A DNA stretch of 64,000 nt. Origin: Methanocorpusculum labreanum Z (GTDB taxonomy: Archaea > Halobacteriota > Methanomicrobia > Methanomicrobiales > Methanocorpusculaceae). Made by a program: the position numbers and the translations under genes. The notes beneath the pieces are model-generated. The model searched no databases. It saw only the letters and a list, made by a program, of their open reading frames with translations, and was not told the origin of the DNA. Below are positions 56,892-64,000 of this stretch, in pieces. The stretch spans positions 1,007,921-1,071,920 of the forward strand of contig NC_008942.1 of assembly GCF_000015765.1 (NCBI RefSeq). The letters run 5' to 3'. Within the stretch, counting starts at the first letter, position 1, and each line of letters begins with the position of its first letter.

Positions 56892-57563
56892 ATGTTAGGT
56901 ATCATTGGGGGGACGGCTCTTCTGCAGGCACGCCTGCCCCCTCTGGAAAAAATCCGTGTATCAACACCATTCGGCTCAGTCCAGGCTCACGTCGGTAGAA
57001 TCGTCTTTATCAGCCGCCATCAAAACGACACCCCTCCTCACCGGGTCAATCACCGTGCACACCTGGCCGCCATGAAAATCCTCGGCGTTGATAAACTCAT
57101 CGTTATCGGCTCGACCGGCAGTATGCATGATGATCTTCCTCCGGGGAGCATCGTTATTCCTGATGACTCATTCAGTCCCTGGGATATTCCAAGCCTGCAC
57201 GACAACGACATCTATCACATTCCCCCGTCGATCAACCCTGGTCTAAGGGAAGAGCTCGTCCGAATCGTTCCGGAGGCAAAACCCGGCACCTACTTTCAGA
57301 CGCTTGGTCCCCGATTCGAAACCCGGGCGGAGATCGCCTGCTTTGCGGGGGACACCGATGTGGTCGGTATGACTGCTGCAAGCGAACTTACCCTCGCAAA
57401 CGAGCTTGGGATCCCCTGTGCCGCTCTCTGCACCGTGGACAACTATGCAAACGGCATCGGGGGGGCATCGGCCCCGGAGTATGACGAAATCGTCGCCATT
57501 GCCCGAAGAAACGGCGAACGGATAACGGATATCATAACAAAAATCGTGGAAAAACTCGCATGA
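56892..57563 (+). CDS. 5'-methylthioadenosine/methylthioinosine phosphorylase family
   Basis: The 223-residue protein belongs to the PNP/MTAP family: IGGTALLQ at residues 4-11, FISRHQNDTPPHRVNHRAH (phosphate and ribose contacts), GSTGSM, GPRFETRAEI and MTAASELTLANELG. It splits a 5'-modified nucleoside with phosphate. The stop overlaps the next gene by 4 bases (ATGA). The neighbour deaminates such nucleosides, so this enzyme most likely acts on 5'-methylthioinosine or related inosine products, as in Methanocaldococcus. Confidence 0.9.
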   Translation: MLGIIGGTALLQARLPPLEKIRVSTPFGSVQAHVGRIVFISRHQNDTPPHRVNHRAHLAAMKILGVDKLIVIGSTGSMHDDLPPGSIVIPDDSFSPWDIPSLHDNDIYHIPPSINPGLREELVRIVPEAKPGTYFQTLGPRFETRAEIACFAGDTDVVGMTAASELTLANELGIPCAALCTVDNYANGIGGASAPEYDEIVAIARRNGERITDIITKIVEKLA

Positions 57564-58864
57564 CAGACACAGACATCTTTGGAAAACAGGTCCCTGTTCT
57601 CATCAGAAACGTCAGCCTGAATGGAAAAATACAGGAGATCTACCTCGACGGTACAGGAATGATCGGAGCGGTCGGAGAAAAAATCACCGATCACGACGCC
57701 GAGTTCATAATCGATGGTGACGGGGCAACAGCACTTCCCGGCATGATCAATATGCACACCCACTCGCCAATGGGTCTGCTTCGCGGCTATTCGGATGACA
57801 TGCAGCTCTTCGAGTGGCTTTCCACCAAGATCTGGCCGACAGAGGCACATCTCACCGAGGATGATATCTACTGGGGCGCGAAACTCGCCTGCCTGGAAAT
57901 GATCCGTACCGGAACCACGACCTTCAACGACATGTATTTTAAAATGGAGCAGATCGCCCGTGCCGTTGATGAATCCGGCATCAGAGCATGTCTTTCTTAC
58001 TGCATGATCGACGGCGGGGACCATGCGAAGTTCGAGTCGGAAGCCCGTGTCATGGAGTCGACGGTCAAAAATATCAAAAATATGAACAATCCACGGGTCA
58101 TGCCCGGCGTTTCCCCCCATGCGGTCTATACCGTTTCAAAAGAGGGTTTGACCTGGTGTTCAGAGTTTGCCAAAAAGGAGAATATTCCCCTGCATGTACA
58201 TCTTTCCGAGACCGAACAGGAGGTCACTGACTGTGTTGCAGCCCACGGCATGAGACCTCCGGCATGGCTGGATCACTGTGGTGTCTTGTCCGAGCAGTGC
58301 ATAGCGGCACACTGCTGCTGGCTTGATGCTGACGACATTTCTCTTCTGGCAAAGAGAGGAGTGACCGCCGTCCATAACCCGATCAGCAATATGAAACTCG
58401 CCGGAAACCGTGCTCTTCCCTATCCGGAGATGAAAGCAGCCGGCGTGAATGTGGCTCTTGGAACGGATGGAGCTTCCTCGAATAATGATCTGGATATGTT
58501 CAGTGAGATGAAAACTGCGGCAATCCTGCAGAAGTTCTTCTGGAACGATCCGACCGTGATGCCGGCAGCCGATGCGCTGAAAATCGCCTCGCCTAACGGG
58601 GCAAATGCATTGGGTCTCAATGCAGGAGTGATCGCTCCGGGCCATCTTGCAGATCTGGTCCTTGTTGGACGAAATCCGCTGAATGTACCTGCATTCAACA
58701 CAGATTCAAATGCCGTGTATGCAACGAGCGGTCTTGCCGTCTCGACGACGATCTGCGATGGTGTGATTCTGATGCATGACGGTATCATCCCTGGTGCGGA
58801 AGAGATCATGGAAAAGGCGGGATCGGTCGCCTTTGACCTTGTTAGGCGGGCGACCGCACCCTAA
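57560..58864 (+). CDS. dadD: 5'-deoxyadenosine deaminase / SAH-MTA deaminase
   Basis: The 434-residue amidohydrolase has the metal-binding MHTHSPMGLL (HxH), HVHLSETEQE, HCCWLD and GTDGASSNNDLDMF, as in the MTA/SAH/5'-deoxyadenosine deaminase family. In methanogens DadD deaminates 5'-deoxyadenosine from radical SAM enzymes, as well as SAH and methylthioadenosine. Coupled translation with the phosphorylase gives a two-step salvage route. Confidence 0.92.
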   Translation: MTDTDIFGKQVPVLIRNVSLNGKIQEIYLDGTGMIGAVGEKITDHDAEFIIDGDGATALPGMINMHTHSPMGLLRGYSDDMQLFEWLSTKIWPTEAHLTEDDIYWGAKLACLEMIRTGTTTFNDMYFKMEQIARAVDESGIRACLSYCMIDGGDHAKFESEARVMESTVKNIKNMNNPRVMPGVSPHAVYTVSKEGLTWCSEFAKKENIPLHVHLSETEQEVTDCVAAHGMRPPAWLDHCGVLSEQCIAAHCCWLDADDISLLAKRGVTAVHNPISNMKLAGNRALPYPEMKAAGVNVALGTDGASSNNDLDMFSEMKTAAILQKFFWNDPTVMPAADALKIASPNGANALGLNAGVIAPGHLADLVLVGRNPLNVPAFNTDSNAVYATSGLAVSTTICDGVILMHDGIIPGAEEIMEKAGSVAFDLVRRATAP

Positions 58865-58922
58865 CAAGGCCATTTTTGAAAAGCTTTTACGATCAAGATT
58901 CGCTTTCCTAATTCTACAAAAA

Positions 58923-59525
58923 ATGGATATGCACAAATTCCTCAGGGAGGATCCGTATATCGATTTCTCCCACCCTCTGATACGGGAGAAAGTCGAAGAC
59001 CTTTTTTCCGACCTTTCTTCAGATATCGAAAAAACACGTAAGGCCTATGAGTTTGTCCGTGATGAAATCCCCCACTCGTTTGATATACAGGCAGACATTA
59101 TCACGGCAAAAGCTTCCGATGTTCTCAAGTTTCGGACAGGTATCTGCCATGCGAAAGCAAACCTTCTCGCCGCTCTTCTCAGGTCTGAGGGTATCCCGAC
59201 AGGTTTCTGTTTTCAGCATCTGACCCTTGCAGGTGATGATTCTCTTGGTTACTGTGTTCACTGTTTTAATGCTGTTTTTCTGCAGAAGCGCTGGATAAAA
59301 CTGGATGCACGCGGTAATATCAACGGGAAAGATGCACAATTTTCTCTGGAAACACCAATACTTGCATTCCAAAACCGGACGGAATATGATGAATATTTCT
59401 GGAAAGGGATCTACGCCGCTCCGCATCCTGCAACCATGCAGGTGCTTGATACGGCGTCGTCGCTCAAAGATGTCGTCGATAACTTTCCCGAAACAATTAC
59501 CGAAACCCCCGACATTCACGAGTGA
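58923..59525 (+). CDS. transglutaminase-like cysteine protease domain protein
   Basis: From the Met at 58923 the product has 200 residues. The transglutaminase-like catalytic triad is visible: Cys in RTGICHAKANLL, His in YCVHCFNAVF, and Asp in WIKLDARGN. There is no signal peptide, so it acts in the cytoplasm. Its substrate is unknown. The gene is close to dadD (about 58 bases) and may share its transcript. Confidence 0.85.
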   Translation: MDMHKFLREDPYIDFSHPLIREKVEDLFSDLSSDIEKTRKAYEFVRDEIPHSFDIQADIITAKASDVLKFRTGICHAKANLLAALLRSEGIPTGFCFQHLTLAGDDSLGYCVHCFNAVFLQKRWIKLDARGNINGKDAQFSLETPILAFQNRTEYDEYFWKGIYAAPHPATMQVLDTASSLKDVVDNFPETITETPDIHE

Positions 59526-59569
59526 CCCTTTATCTTTTTCTGATGTATATCTAATATTGTGTCGCTAAG

Positions 59570-59584
59570 AAAAATTATATATAC
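59570..59584 (+). promoter_or_regulatory. TATA box for the NifX-domain protein
   Basis: AAAATTATATATAC is a strong TATA element. Transcription would start near 59603, leaving only a few bases before the ATG at 59610, which favours that start over the Met at 59595. Confidence 0.5.
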
Positions 59585-59609
59585 TTTCGCGCATATGTGT
59601 ACTAATGTT

Positions 59610-60341
59610 ATGACACAGGAAATCAAAAAAATCGCCATTGCCCAGGACGGGAGTTTGGTCTCCCAGCATTTTGGTCACTGTATGAGCTATGCATTATTCA
59701 ATCTCGAAGATGGAAAATTGAGCCGACTGCCCGATTTGGAAAACCCCGGTCATGAACCCGGAAAACTCCCGCGCCTTCTTGCCGCCGAAGGTGTCAATCT
59801 CATCATCGCCGGGGGTATGGGTCCGCGTGCCATTGATCTCTTTGAAGAAAATGGTATAGAAGTTATTCTTGGCGTCTCGGGAGATCTTGGGCGTGCAGCC
59901 GAGGCTTATGTAAATGGGACGCTCACCGCCGGAACAAGTTCTTGCTCACACGAAGATCATGCATGCGGCGGCGAAGATCACGAACATGAACACGATCACC
60001 CCGCCCATATTGTGTGCATCAGCTCGACCGGGACGTCACTTGACTCTCCGGCAGACATGAGATTCGGCCGTGCCCCGTACTTTGCCGTGATCAATCTTGC
60101 CGCCAACACTGCTTCAATATTTCAGAACCCCTTCACCGATGCAGAAAGCGGCGTCGGTCCCAAGGTTGTCCAGCTTCTTGCTTCCAACGGCGTATCGGTC
60201 CTCATCACCGGCCGGAGCGGAGGAAATGCTAGTGCGGCACTGAAAGCCGGAGGTATAGCTGCGTATGAACTTACAGAACCGATCACGATCGCCGAAGCCC
60301 TTCAAAAATATCTTGCTCACGAACTGTCCCCTCTTATGTAA
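59610..60341 (+). CDS. tandem NifX/NifB-type cluster-binding protein with a His-rich linker
   Basis: The 243-residue protein consists of two dinitrogenase iron-molybdenum cofactor domains (PF02579-like). The first has IAIAQDGSLVSQHFGHCMSYALF and AGGMGPRAIDLFEENGIEV. The second has DMRFGRAPYFAVINL and GPKVVQLLASNGVSVLITG. Between them lies a metal-binding linker of Cys, His and Asp/Glu (residues about 109-130: CSHEDHACGG, EHEHDHPAH). Such proteins bind Mo-Fe-S or other clusters. The gene stands alone after its own TATA box. Its job is unknown. Confidence 0.88.
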   Translation: MTQEIKKIAIAQDGSLVSQHFGHCMSYALFNLEDGKLSRLPDLENPGHEPGKLPRLLAAEGVNLIIAGGMGPRAIDLFEENGIEVILGVSGDLGRAAEAYVNGTLTAGTSSCSHEDHACGGEDHEHEHDHPAHIVCISSTGTSLDSPADMRFGRAPYFAVINLAANTASIFQNPFTDAESGVGPKVVQLLASNGVSVLITGRSGGNASAALKAGGIAAYELTEPITIAEALQKYLAHELSPLM

Positions 60342-60679
60342 ATAACAAGATTCCAAACCTCTTTTTTTGAAAAAAAAGCGTGTCAAATCAGATATTGGCA
60401 CGGATCCCAAAATTCAGTTCAACAACCCAGATTTTTCCGATAATAGAGAACTGGCTTAATCTTTAGTGATGATCACGACGATGATAAATCACTGATGCCA
60501 TGCACCTCAAATAGAGATTAACACGCGCGCGTAGTTAACACACCACCAACACGTTAATTTTTTAGTAAATCAAATATAATTTATAAACCCACCGATAATA
60601 TTCAATATTTCAGAAAACACTAGTTTAGTTAACATCACTATTAAATGCTGAAAAAAGTGACCGTTTTTATGGTAATATC
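60342..60679 (+). promoter_or_regulatory. upstream region of the FdhA-like/fdhB operon
   Basis: No gene is seen in these 338 bases. A TATA-like stretch, AATTTATAAACCC, at 60579-60591 fits as the promoter, with a leader of about 65 bases. Related sequences ATTAACAC (60518), GTTAACAC (60534) and GTTAACAT (60628) occur around it and could be sites for a regulator. A T-run follows the NifX-domain gene near 60361. Confidence 0.45.
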
Positions 60680-61852
60680 ATGCAGATGAAATATGTGACC
60701 ACCATATGCCCGTACTGCGGTACAGGCTGTGCACTCAATCTCGTTATTCGGGATGGGAAAACAATAGGGGTTGCTCCCTCTCATCGTTCTCCCGTATGTT
60801 CCGGCAAACTCTGTTCCCGCGGACTTCACGCTGCCGATGCCTTTGATGAAGCGCGGATCGAACAACCGTTTGTCAAAGGAGAACCATCTGATTGGGAGAC
60901 TGCTCTTGGGAAAGCGGCTGAATTGAAAAAGTATGCCGCTGATGAAATTATCGTCATCACCTCGGCCCGTCTCACCAACGAGAACCAGTATCTCGTGAAA
61001 AAGTTTGCTCAGGCAGCAGGTACTTCCATTGGAGTAGTAAATGGTGGGACCGGCGTTCCAACGGTAAAACTTGATGAACTAAAAGATGCGGATGTCATCC
61101 TCGCACTTGGCAATGTTATGCAAGCCCTCCCCCTCACAGGAAACAGGATCATTCAGGCAAAAGAGAACGGCGCACGCCTCCTTTACATAGGTCCCCAGAG
61201 CTATACAGCAATTCAGGCAGACACCGTTGAGATAACTGATGAATACACGGAGTTGCCGCCCGGATTCAGCGCACTCATAAAGAATGCCGCCCACCCAGTT
61301 GTTGTCTATCTGGCAAATGATTCCGCTGCTGCGAAGATTGCCGAGACGCTCAATATCAAGACAGCTGTATTGTATGATACGAACAACGGGCGGGGAGCTA
61401 ACCTCATGGGTATCGAACCTCTAACTCTTTCGGAAAGTGTAAAAGCTGCCGTGATCGTCGCCGAAACACCAGTTATGGAACAGGATATCTATGCCGATAT
61501 TCTCCAGAAACTGGACATCCTCGAACTCACCGTAGTAGCGGCTTCTGCCGAGACATCACTGGCAGACGTAGCTGATATCATTTTGCCGATCGCCGCACAG
61601 AACGAAATTGAAGGGACAGCAACAAACTGGGAAGGACGTCTGCAGATGGTCAAACCTGCCGTCGCCTCACCAGATGGTGTGAAGACACTTGACGCAGTCC
61701 TTGCAGATCTTGCTGGAAAAATGGGAATCACCATCCCGTCAGGCACGCCGGAGGAACTCTTTACTGCCCTTGGCGCTGAAATTCCGGCATTTGCAAATAT
61801 CACCTATGCTCAGATTGCAAAGCCTGAGGGCGTATTTCTCCCGGAGGCCTGA
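60680..61852 (+). CDS. shortened FdhA-like protein without catalytic Cys/Sec
   Basis: The 390-residue protein starts like formate dehydrogenase alpha: a [4Fe-4S] motif with Cys10, Cys13, Cys17 and Cys45 (ICPYCGTGC and LCSRG). It continues with sequences matching FdhA (ITSARLTNENQYLVKKFAQ, LDELKDADVILALGN, TNWEGRLQMVKPA). True FdhA has about 680 residues. Here the segment that carries the molybdenum-binding Cys or Sec (DHCARLxH in FdhA) reads SIGVVNGGTGVP, the middle of the protein is shortened and the C-terminal cofactor domain is absent. The frame is intact, so this is a reduced paralogue, not a broken gene. It is followed after 2 bases by fdhB and probably passes electrons to or from it. 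Confidence 0.82.
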   Translation: MQMKYVTTICPYCGTGCALNLVIRDGKTIGVAPSHRSPVCSGKLCSRGLHAADAFDEARIEQPFVKGEPSDWETALGKAAELKKYAADEIIVITSARLTNENQYLVKKFAQAAGTSIGVVNGGTGVPTVKLDELKDADVILALGNVMQALPLTGNRIIQAKENGARLLYIGPQSYTAIQADTVEITDEYTELPPGFSALIKNAAHPVVVYLANDSAAAKIAETLNIKTAVLYDTNNGRGANLMGIEPLTLSESVKAAVIVAETPVMEQDIYADILQKLDILELTVVAASAETSLADVADIILPIAAQNEIEGTATNWEGRLQMVKPAVASPDGVKTLDAVLADLAGKMGITIPSGTPEELFTALGAEIPAFANITYAQIAKPEGVFLPEA

Positions 61853-61854
61853 GA

Positions 61855-63093
61855 ATGTCTGAGAAAGGCGACATGTTCTATGCATGGACAAAGTCCACTG
61901 ACATCAAAGGCGAGTGCGGAGGGGCAGTAATCTCTATCCTGAAGTACGCTTTGGAGAAGAAGATCGTGGATGTTGTTCTTACGGTCAGAAAAGGCTATGA
62001 TGTCTATGACCCCCAGCCGGTCTTCATCACTGATCCTGAGGAACTTATCTCATGCGCAGGATCATTGCACTGCGGAACGTTTCTTCTCCCGAAACTGATC
62101 AAAAAGTATCTGAACGGTGCCAAAGATCTGAAAGTCGGAATCACGGTCAAAGGCTGCGATGTCAAGGCACTCTATGAACTTGCCAAACGCCAGCAGATCA
62201 ATATGGACAATGTCTTTTCCGTCGGTCTCAACTGCGGAGGGTCCGTTTCACCGACTGGCGCCCGAGCAATGATCGCCGAAAAATACGACATCAATCCCGA
62301 TGACGTGGTAAAAGAGGAGATCGACAAGGGACAGTTTATCGTGATGACCAAAGATGGTCAGCACAAAGGCATCAAAATCGATGAACTGGAAGAAGAAGGG
62401 CTCGGCCGCCGTGCAAACTGCCAGCGCTGTGAAACCAAAATTCCGCGTCAGGCAGATCTTGCCTGTGGTAACTGGGGTGTATTCGGCGAAAAAGCAGGTA
62501 AAGCCACATTCGTTGAGGTATGTTCTGCAAAGGGTGCTTCAGTCTTCGACGGAGCGGTCAGTGCCGGTGTGATCGATGTTTGCGCCCCCGATCCGAAAGG
62601 ACTTGAGATTCGCGGCAAGATCGAGAATGTCATGGTGAAGATGGGCAAAAAGACACAGAAGAGCCAGTTTTCTGCTCTTGGAGATGGTAAAGAGCGCCTT
62701 ACAAAGATCATGCAGTCATCTTCACGCTGTATTGCCTGCCGTGCATGTATCGATAACTGCCCGATTTGTTACTGTGTCGAGTGTTCAACACTGAAACCGC
62801 ATCTTGTCGATCAGACGCAGACACCTCCCGACTTTATGTTTCATTTGATCAGATTCGCGCATATCGCCGATTCCTGCGTGAACTGCGGTCAGTGTCAGGA
62901 ATTGTGTCCTGCAGAGATCCCGAACGCCCTTTACATGCATGCTCAGCAGGTTGAACTCGAGAAGATGTTCGGTCACACCCCCGGATGCGACATGAGTCTT
63001 CCAGTACTTGCATTTGCAGAAGAGAGAGACGAACGTCAGCGTCTGAACGATACCGGATCGGACATGATCTTCGAGAATGTATTCAAGGAGTAA
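61855..63093 (+). CDS. fdhB: F420-dependent formate dehydrogenase beta-type subunit
   Basis: The 412-residue protein is FdhB/FrhB-like. It has an F420/FAD-binding domain in the first 270 residues (KGECGGAVISILKYALEKK, VKGCDVKALYELAKR, GLNCGGSVSPTG, CQRCETKIPRQADLACGNWG). Two C-terminal [4Fe-4S] motifs follow: CIACRACIDNCP and CVNCGQCQELCP. FdhB moves electrons between F420 and Fe-S clusters, and also serves heterodisulfide reductase. Its partner here is the reduced FdhA-like protein, not a full formate dehydrogenase. Confidence 0.93.
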   Translation: MSEKGDMFYAWTKSTDIKGECGGAVISILKYALEKKIVDVVLTVRKGYDVYDPQPVFITDPEELISCAGSLHCGTFLLPKLIKKYLNGAKDLKVGITVKGCDVKALYELAKRQQINMDNVFSVGLNCGGSVSPTGARAMIAEKYDINPDDVVKEEIDKGQFIVMTKDGQHKGIKIDELEEEGLGRRANCQRCETKIPRQADLACGNWGVFGEKAGKATFVEVCSAKGASVFDGAVSAGVIDVCAPDPKGLEIRGKIENVMVKMGKKTQKSQFSALGDGKERLTKIMQSSSRCIACRACIDNCPICYCVECSTLKPHLVDQTQTPPDFMFHLIRFAHIADSCVNCGQCQELCPAEIPNALYMHAQQVELEKMFGHTPGCDMSLPVLAFAEERDERQRLNDTGSDMIFENVFKE

Positions 63094-63309
63094 AAATAAG
63101 GAAAAGCTACATTCTTTACACAGAACTGAGATGCACACCAGCTTTCATTCAGTCCAACCCTCGCACATTCATCCACTCCCCATACTTTTTTGGACAGCTT
63201 TCATTTCAGTCAATAACTTTGAACCATATATCTTCTCTATCTCCTTTATGTAGCGTGAGTGACAATACCTCAGAACAATCAACATCAACCGAGAATGATA
63301 CGTCAGCCT

Positions 63310-64000
63310 ATGGGATCTACAAGTATTTTCAAACGCCGAACCGTCAGTGAGATCCGGCTCGCTCCTTTTCTTATCATACTTGCTGCAGTCTGCTGGGGGA
63401 CAATCGGCATTTTCACTAGGGAGTTGCAGGCAGCAGGGTTTACATCAGTCCAGATAACCGCAGCACGCTGCGCAGTGACCGCTCTCTGTCTTGTTATGGG
63501 TTTGCTGTTCACCGATCGAGACAAACTAAAGATTGTTCCAAAGGATATCTGGATGTTTATTGGAACCGGACTTCTAAGCATCGTTTTTTTCAACATCTGC
63601 TACTTTACCTCGATCCAGTATCTGACTCTTTCAATGGCCTCGGTGCTGCTGTACACTGCACCTTTTTTTGTGATGCTGATGTCTCTGTTTTTGTTCCATG
63701 AAAAAATGACGATACAGAAAGGAATTGCTCTGATTCTGGCATTCAGCGGTTGTGTGCTCACTGCGGGAATTGTTGGCGATCAGATCAACAGTATCACGGA
63801 GATAGGCATTTTGATTGGGCTTGGATCCGGATTTGGATATGCCTTATACACGATCTTTGGAAGGGTGGCTCTGAAAAAATATCATCCGATTACCATTACA
63901 ACTTATACATTTCTGATTGCAGCTATCGGCATACTTCCGTTCTGCGATGTTGGAAATATGGTTCAGCTTTCTCTGGGAAATACGGGAATTCTGCCGTATA
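63310..64000 (+). CDS. EamA/DMT family transporter, partial
   Basis: The frame opens at 63310 and runs off the window. The 230 residues seen have about seven hydrophobic spans and the EamA pattern: LAAVCWGTIGIFTRELQ near the start, then SVLLYTAPFFVMLMSLFLFHEK and GSGFGYALYTIFGRVA. These proteins export amino acids or metabolites. A different frame upstream (63095-63350) is not a gene. Confidence 0.85.
   Translation, partial: MGSTSIFKRRTVSEIRLAPFLIILAAVCWGTIGIFTRELQAAGFTSVQITAARCAVTALCLVMGLLFTDRDKLKIVPKDIWMFIGTGLLSIVFFNICYFTSIQYLTLSMASVLLYTAPFFVMLMSLFLFHEKMTIQKGIALILAFSGCVLTAGIVGDQINSITEIGILIGLGSGFGYALYTIFGRVALKKYHPITITTYTFLIAAIGILPFCDVGNMVQLSLGNTGILPY

Noticed and set aside
60680-61852. Frameshifted or truncated fdhA pseudogene
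   Set aside because: The frame is intact, sequence matching the FdhA region before its last domain is still present near the C terminus, and the gene is spaced perfectly to fdhB under its own promoter.

Overview
The window reads as chromosome of a methanogenic archaeon of the order Methanomicrobiales, most like Methanocorpusculum. This rests on the euryarchaeal rRNA operon (16S, tRNA-Ala, 23S, then tRNA-Cys and 5S), an archaeal proteasome beta subunit, FttA-type beta-CASP ribonuclease, F420-type FdhB, tungstate transport, 5'-deoxyadenosine deaminase, and TATA boxes placed so that many mRNAs would be leaderless. The assignment is inferred from gene content and rRNA sequence; no database search was possible.

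Layout. 0-3.6 kb: a methyltransferase, formate-tetrahydrofolate ligase (fhs), tRNA-Thr and a ferritin-like protein. 3.7-9.6 kb: a complete rRNA operon on the minus strand, with both long processing stems visible and several TATA boxes upstream. 9.6-19.5 kb: a minus-strand housekeeping block (coiled-coil protein, smc, scpA, a 41-residue membrane peptide; psmB and fttA; an AAA ATPase coupled to a metallo-beta-lactamase-fold hydrolase). 19.6-24.6 kb: larB overlapping nadM, a DUF1616 protein, a TPR protein and a double-MgtE transporter. 24.8-30.9 kb: a tungstate/molybdate importer whose permease and ATPase converge on the binding protein; the binding protein sits in a five-gene operon with surface proteins that have a sulfite-oxidase-like fold and with a phosphoesterase. 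31.1-33.9 kb: an ACT/UPF0210 pair and a radical SAM protein.

33.9-38.3 kb is an accessory, gene-poor island. It holds a GxxExxY nuclease-like gene between roughly 220-250 bp inverted repeats, a family of short palindromes whose stems covary between copies, one arm of a second repeat family (a complete inverted pair of which lies at 55.5-55.8 kb), a small-protein pair and a SHOCT-domain protein. 38.3-41.4 kb carries an Orn/Lys/Arg-type decarboxylase and an EctB-like diaminobutyrate aminotransferase.

41.5-47.6 kb is the most striking locus. A compact minus-strand operon encodes a lipoprotein metal/metallophore-binding protein, FecCD permease, ABC ATPase, a close NifH homologue and two short NifD/NifK-like proteins, with a divergent SAM methyltransferase next door. 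No nitrogen-fixation accessory genes are present and cofactor ligands appear absent, so this looks like a nitrogenase-like reductase tied to uptake of a metal complex or tetrapyrrole.

48.7-55.4 kb: a flavodoxin-like reductase, a glycerophosphodiesterase, a YitT-like membrane protein, a DUF169 protein and a GadC-like antiporter followed by a long bacterial-type PLP amino-acid decarboxylase. 55.9-64 kb: tRNA-Ala(GGC), a CcdA-like protein, a phosphorylase and deaminase pair for methylthioadenosine/5'-deoxyadenosine salvage, a transglutaminase-like protein, a tandem NifX-domain protein, and an operon of fdhB with a shortened FdhA-like protein that lacks the catalytic Cys/Sec region. An EamA transporter runs off the right edge.
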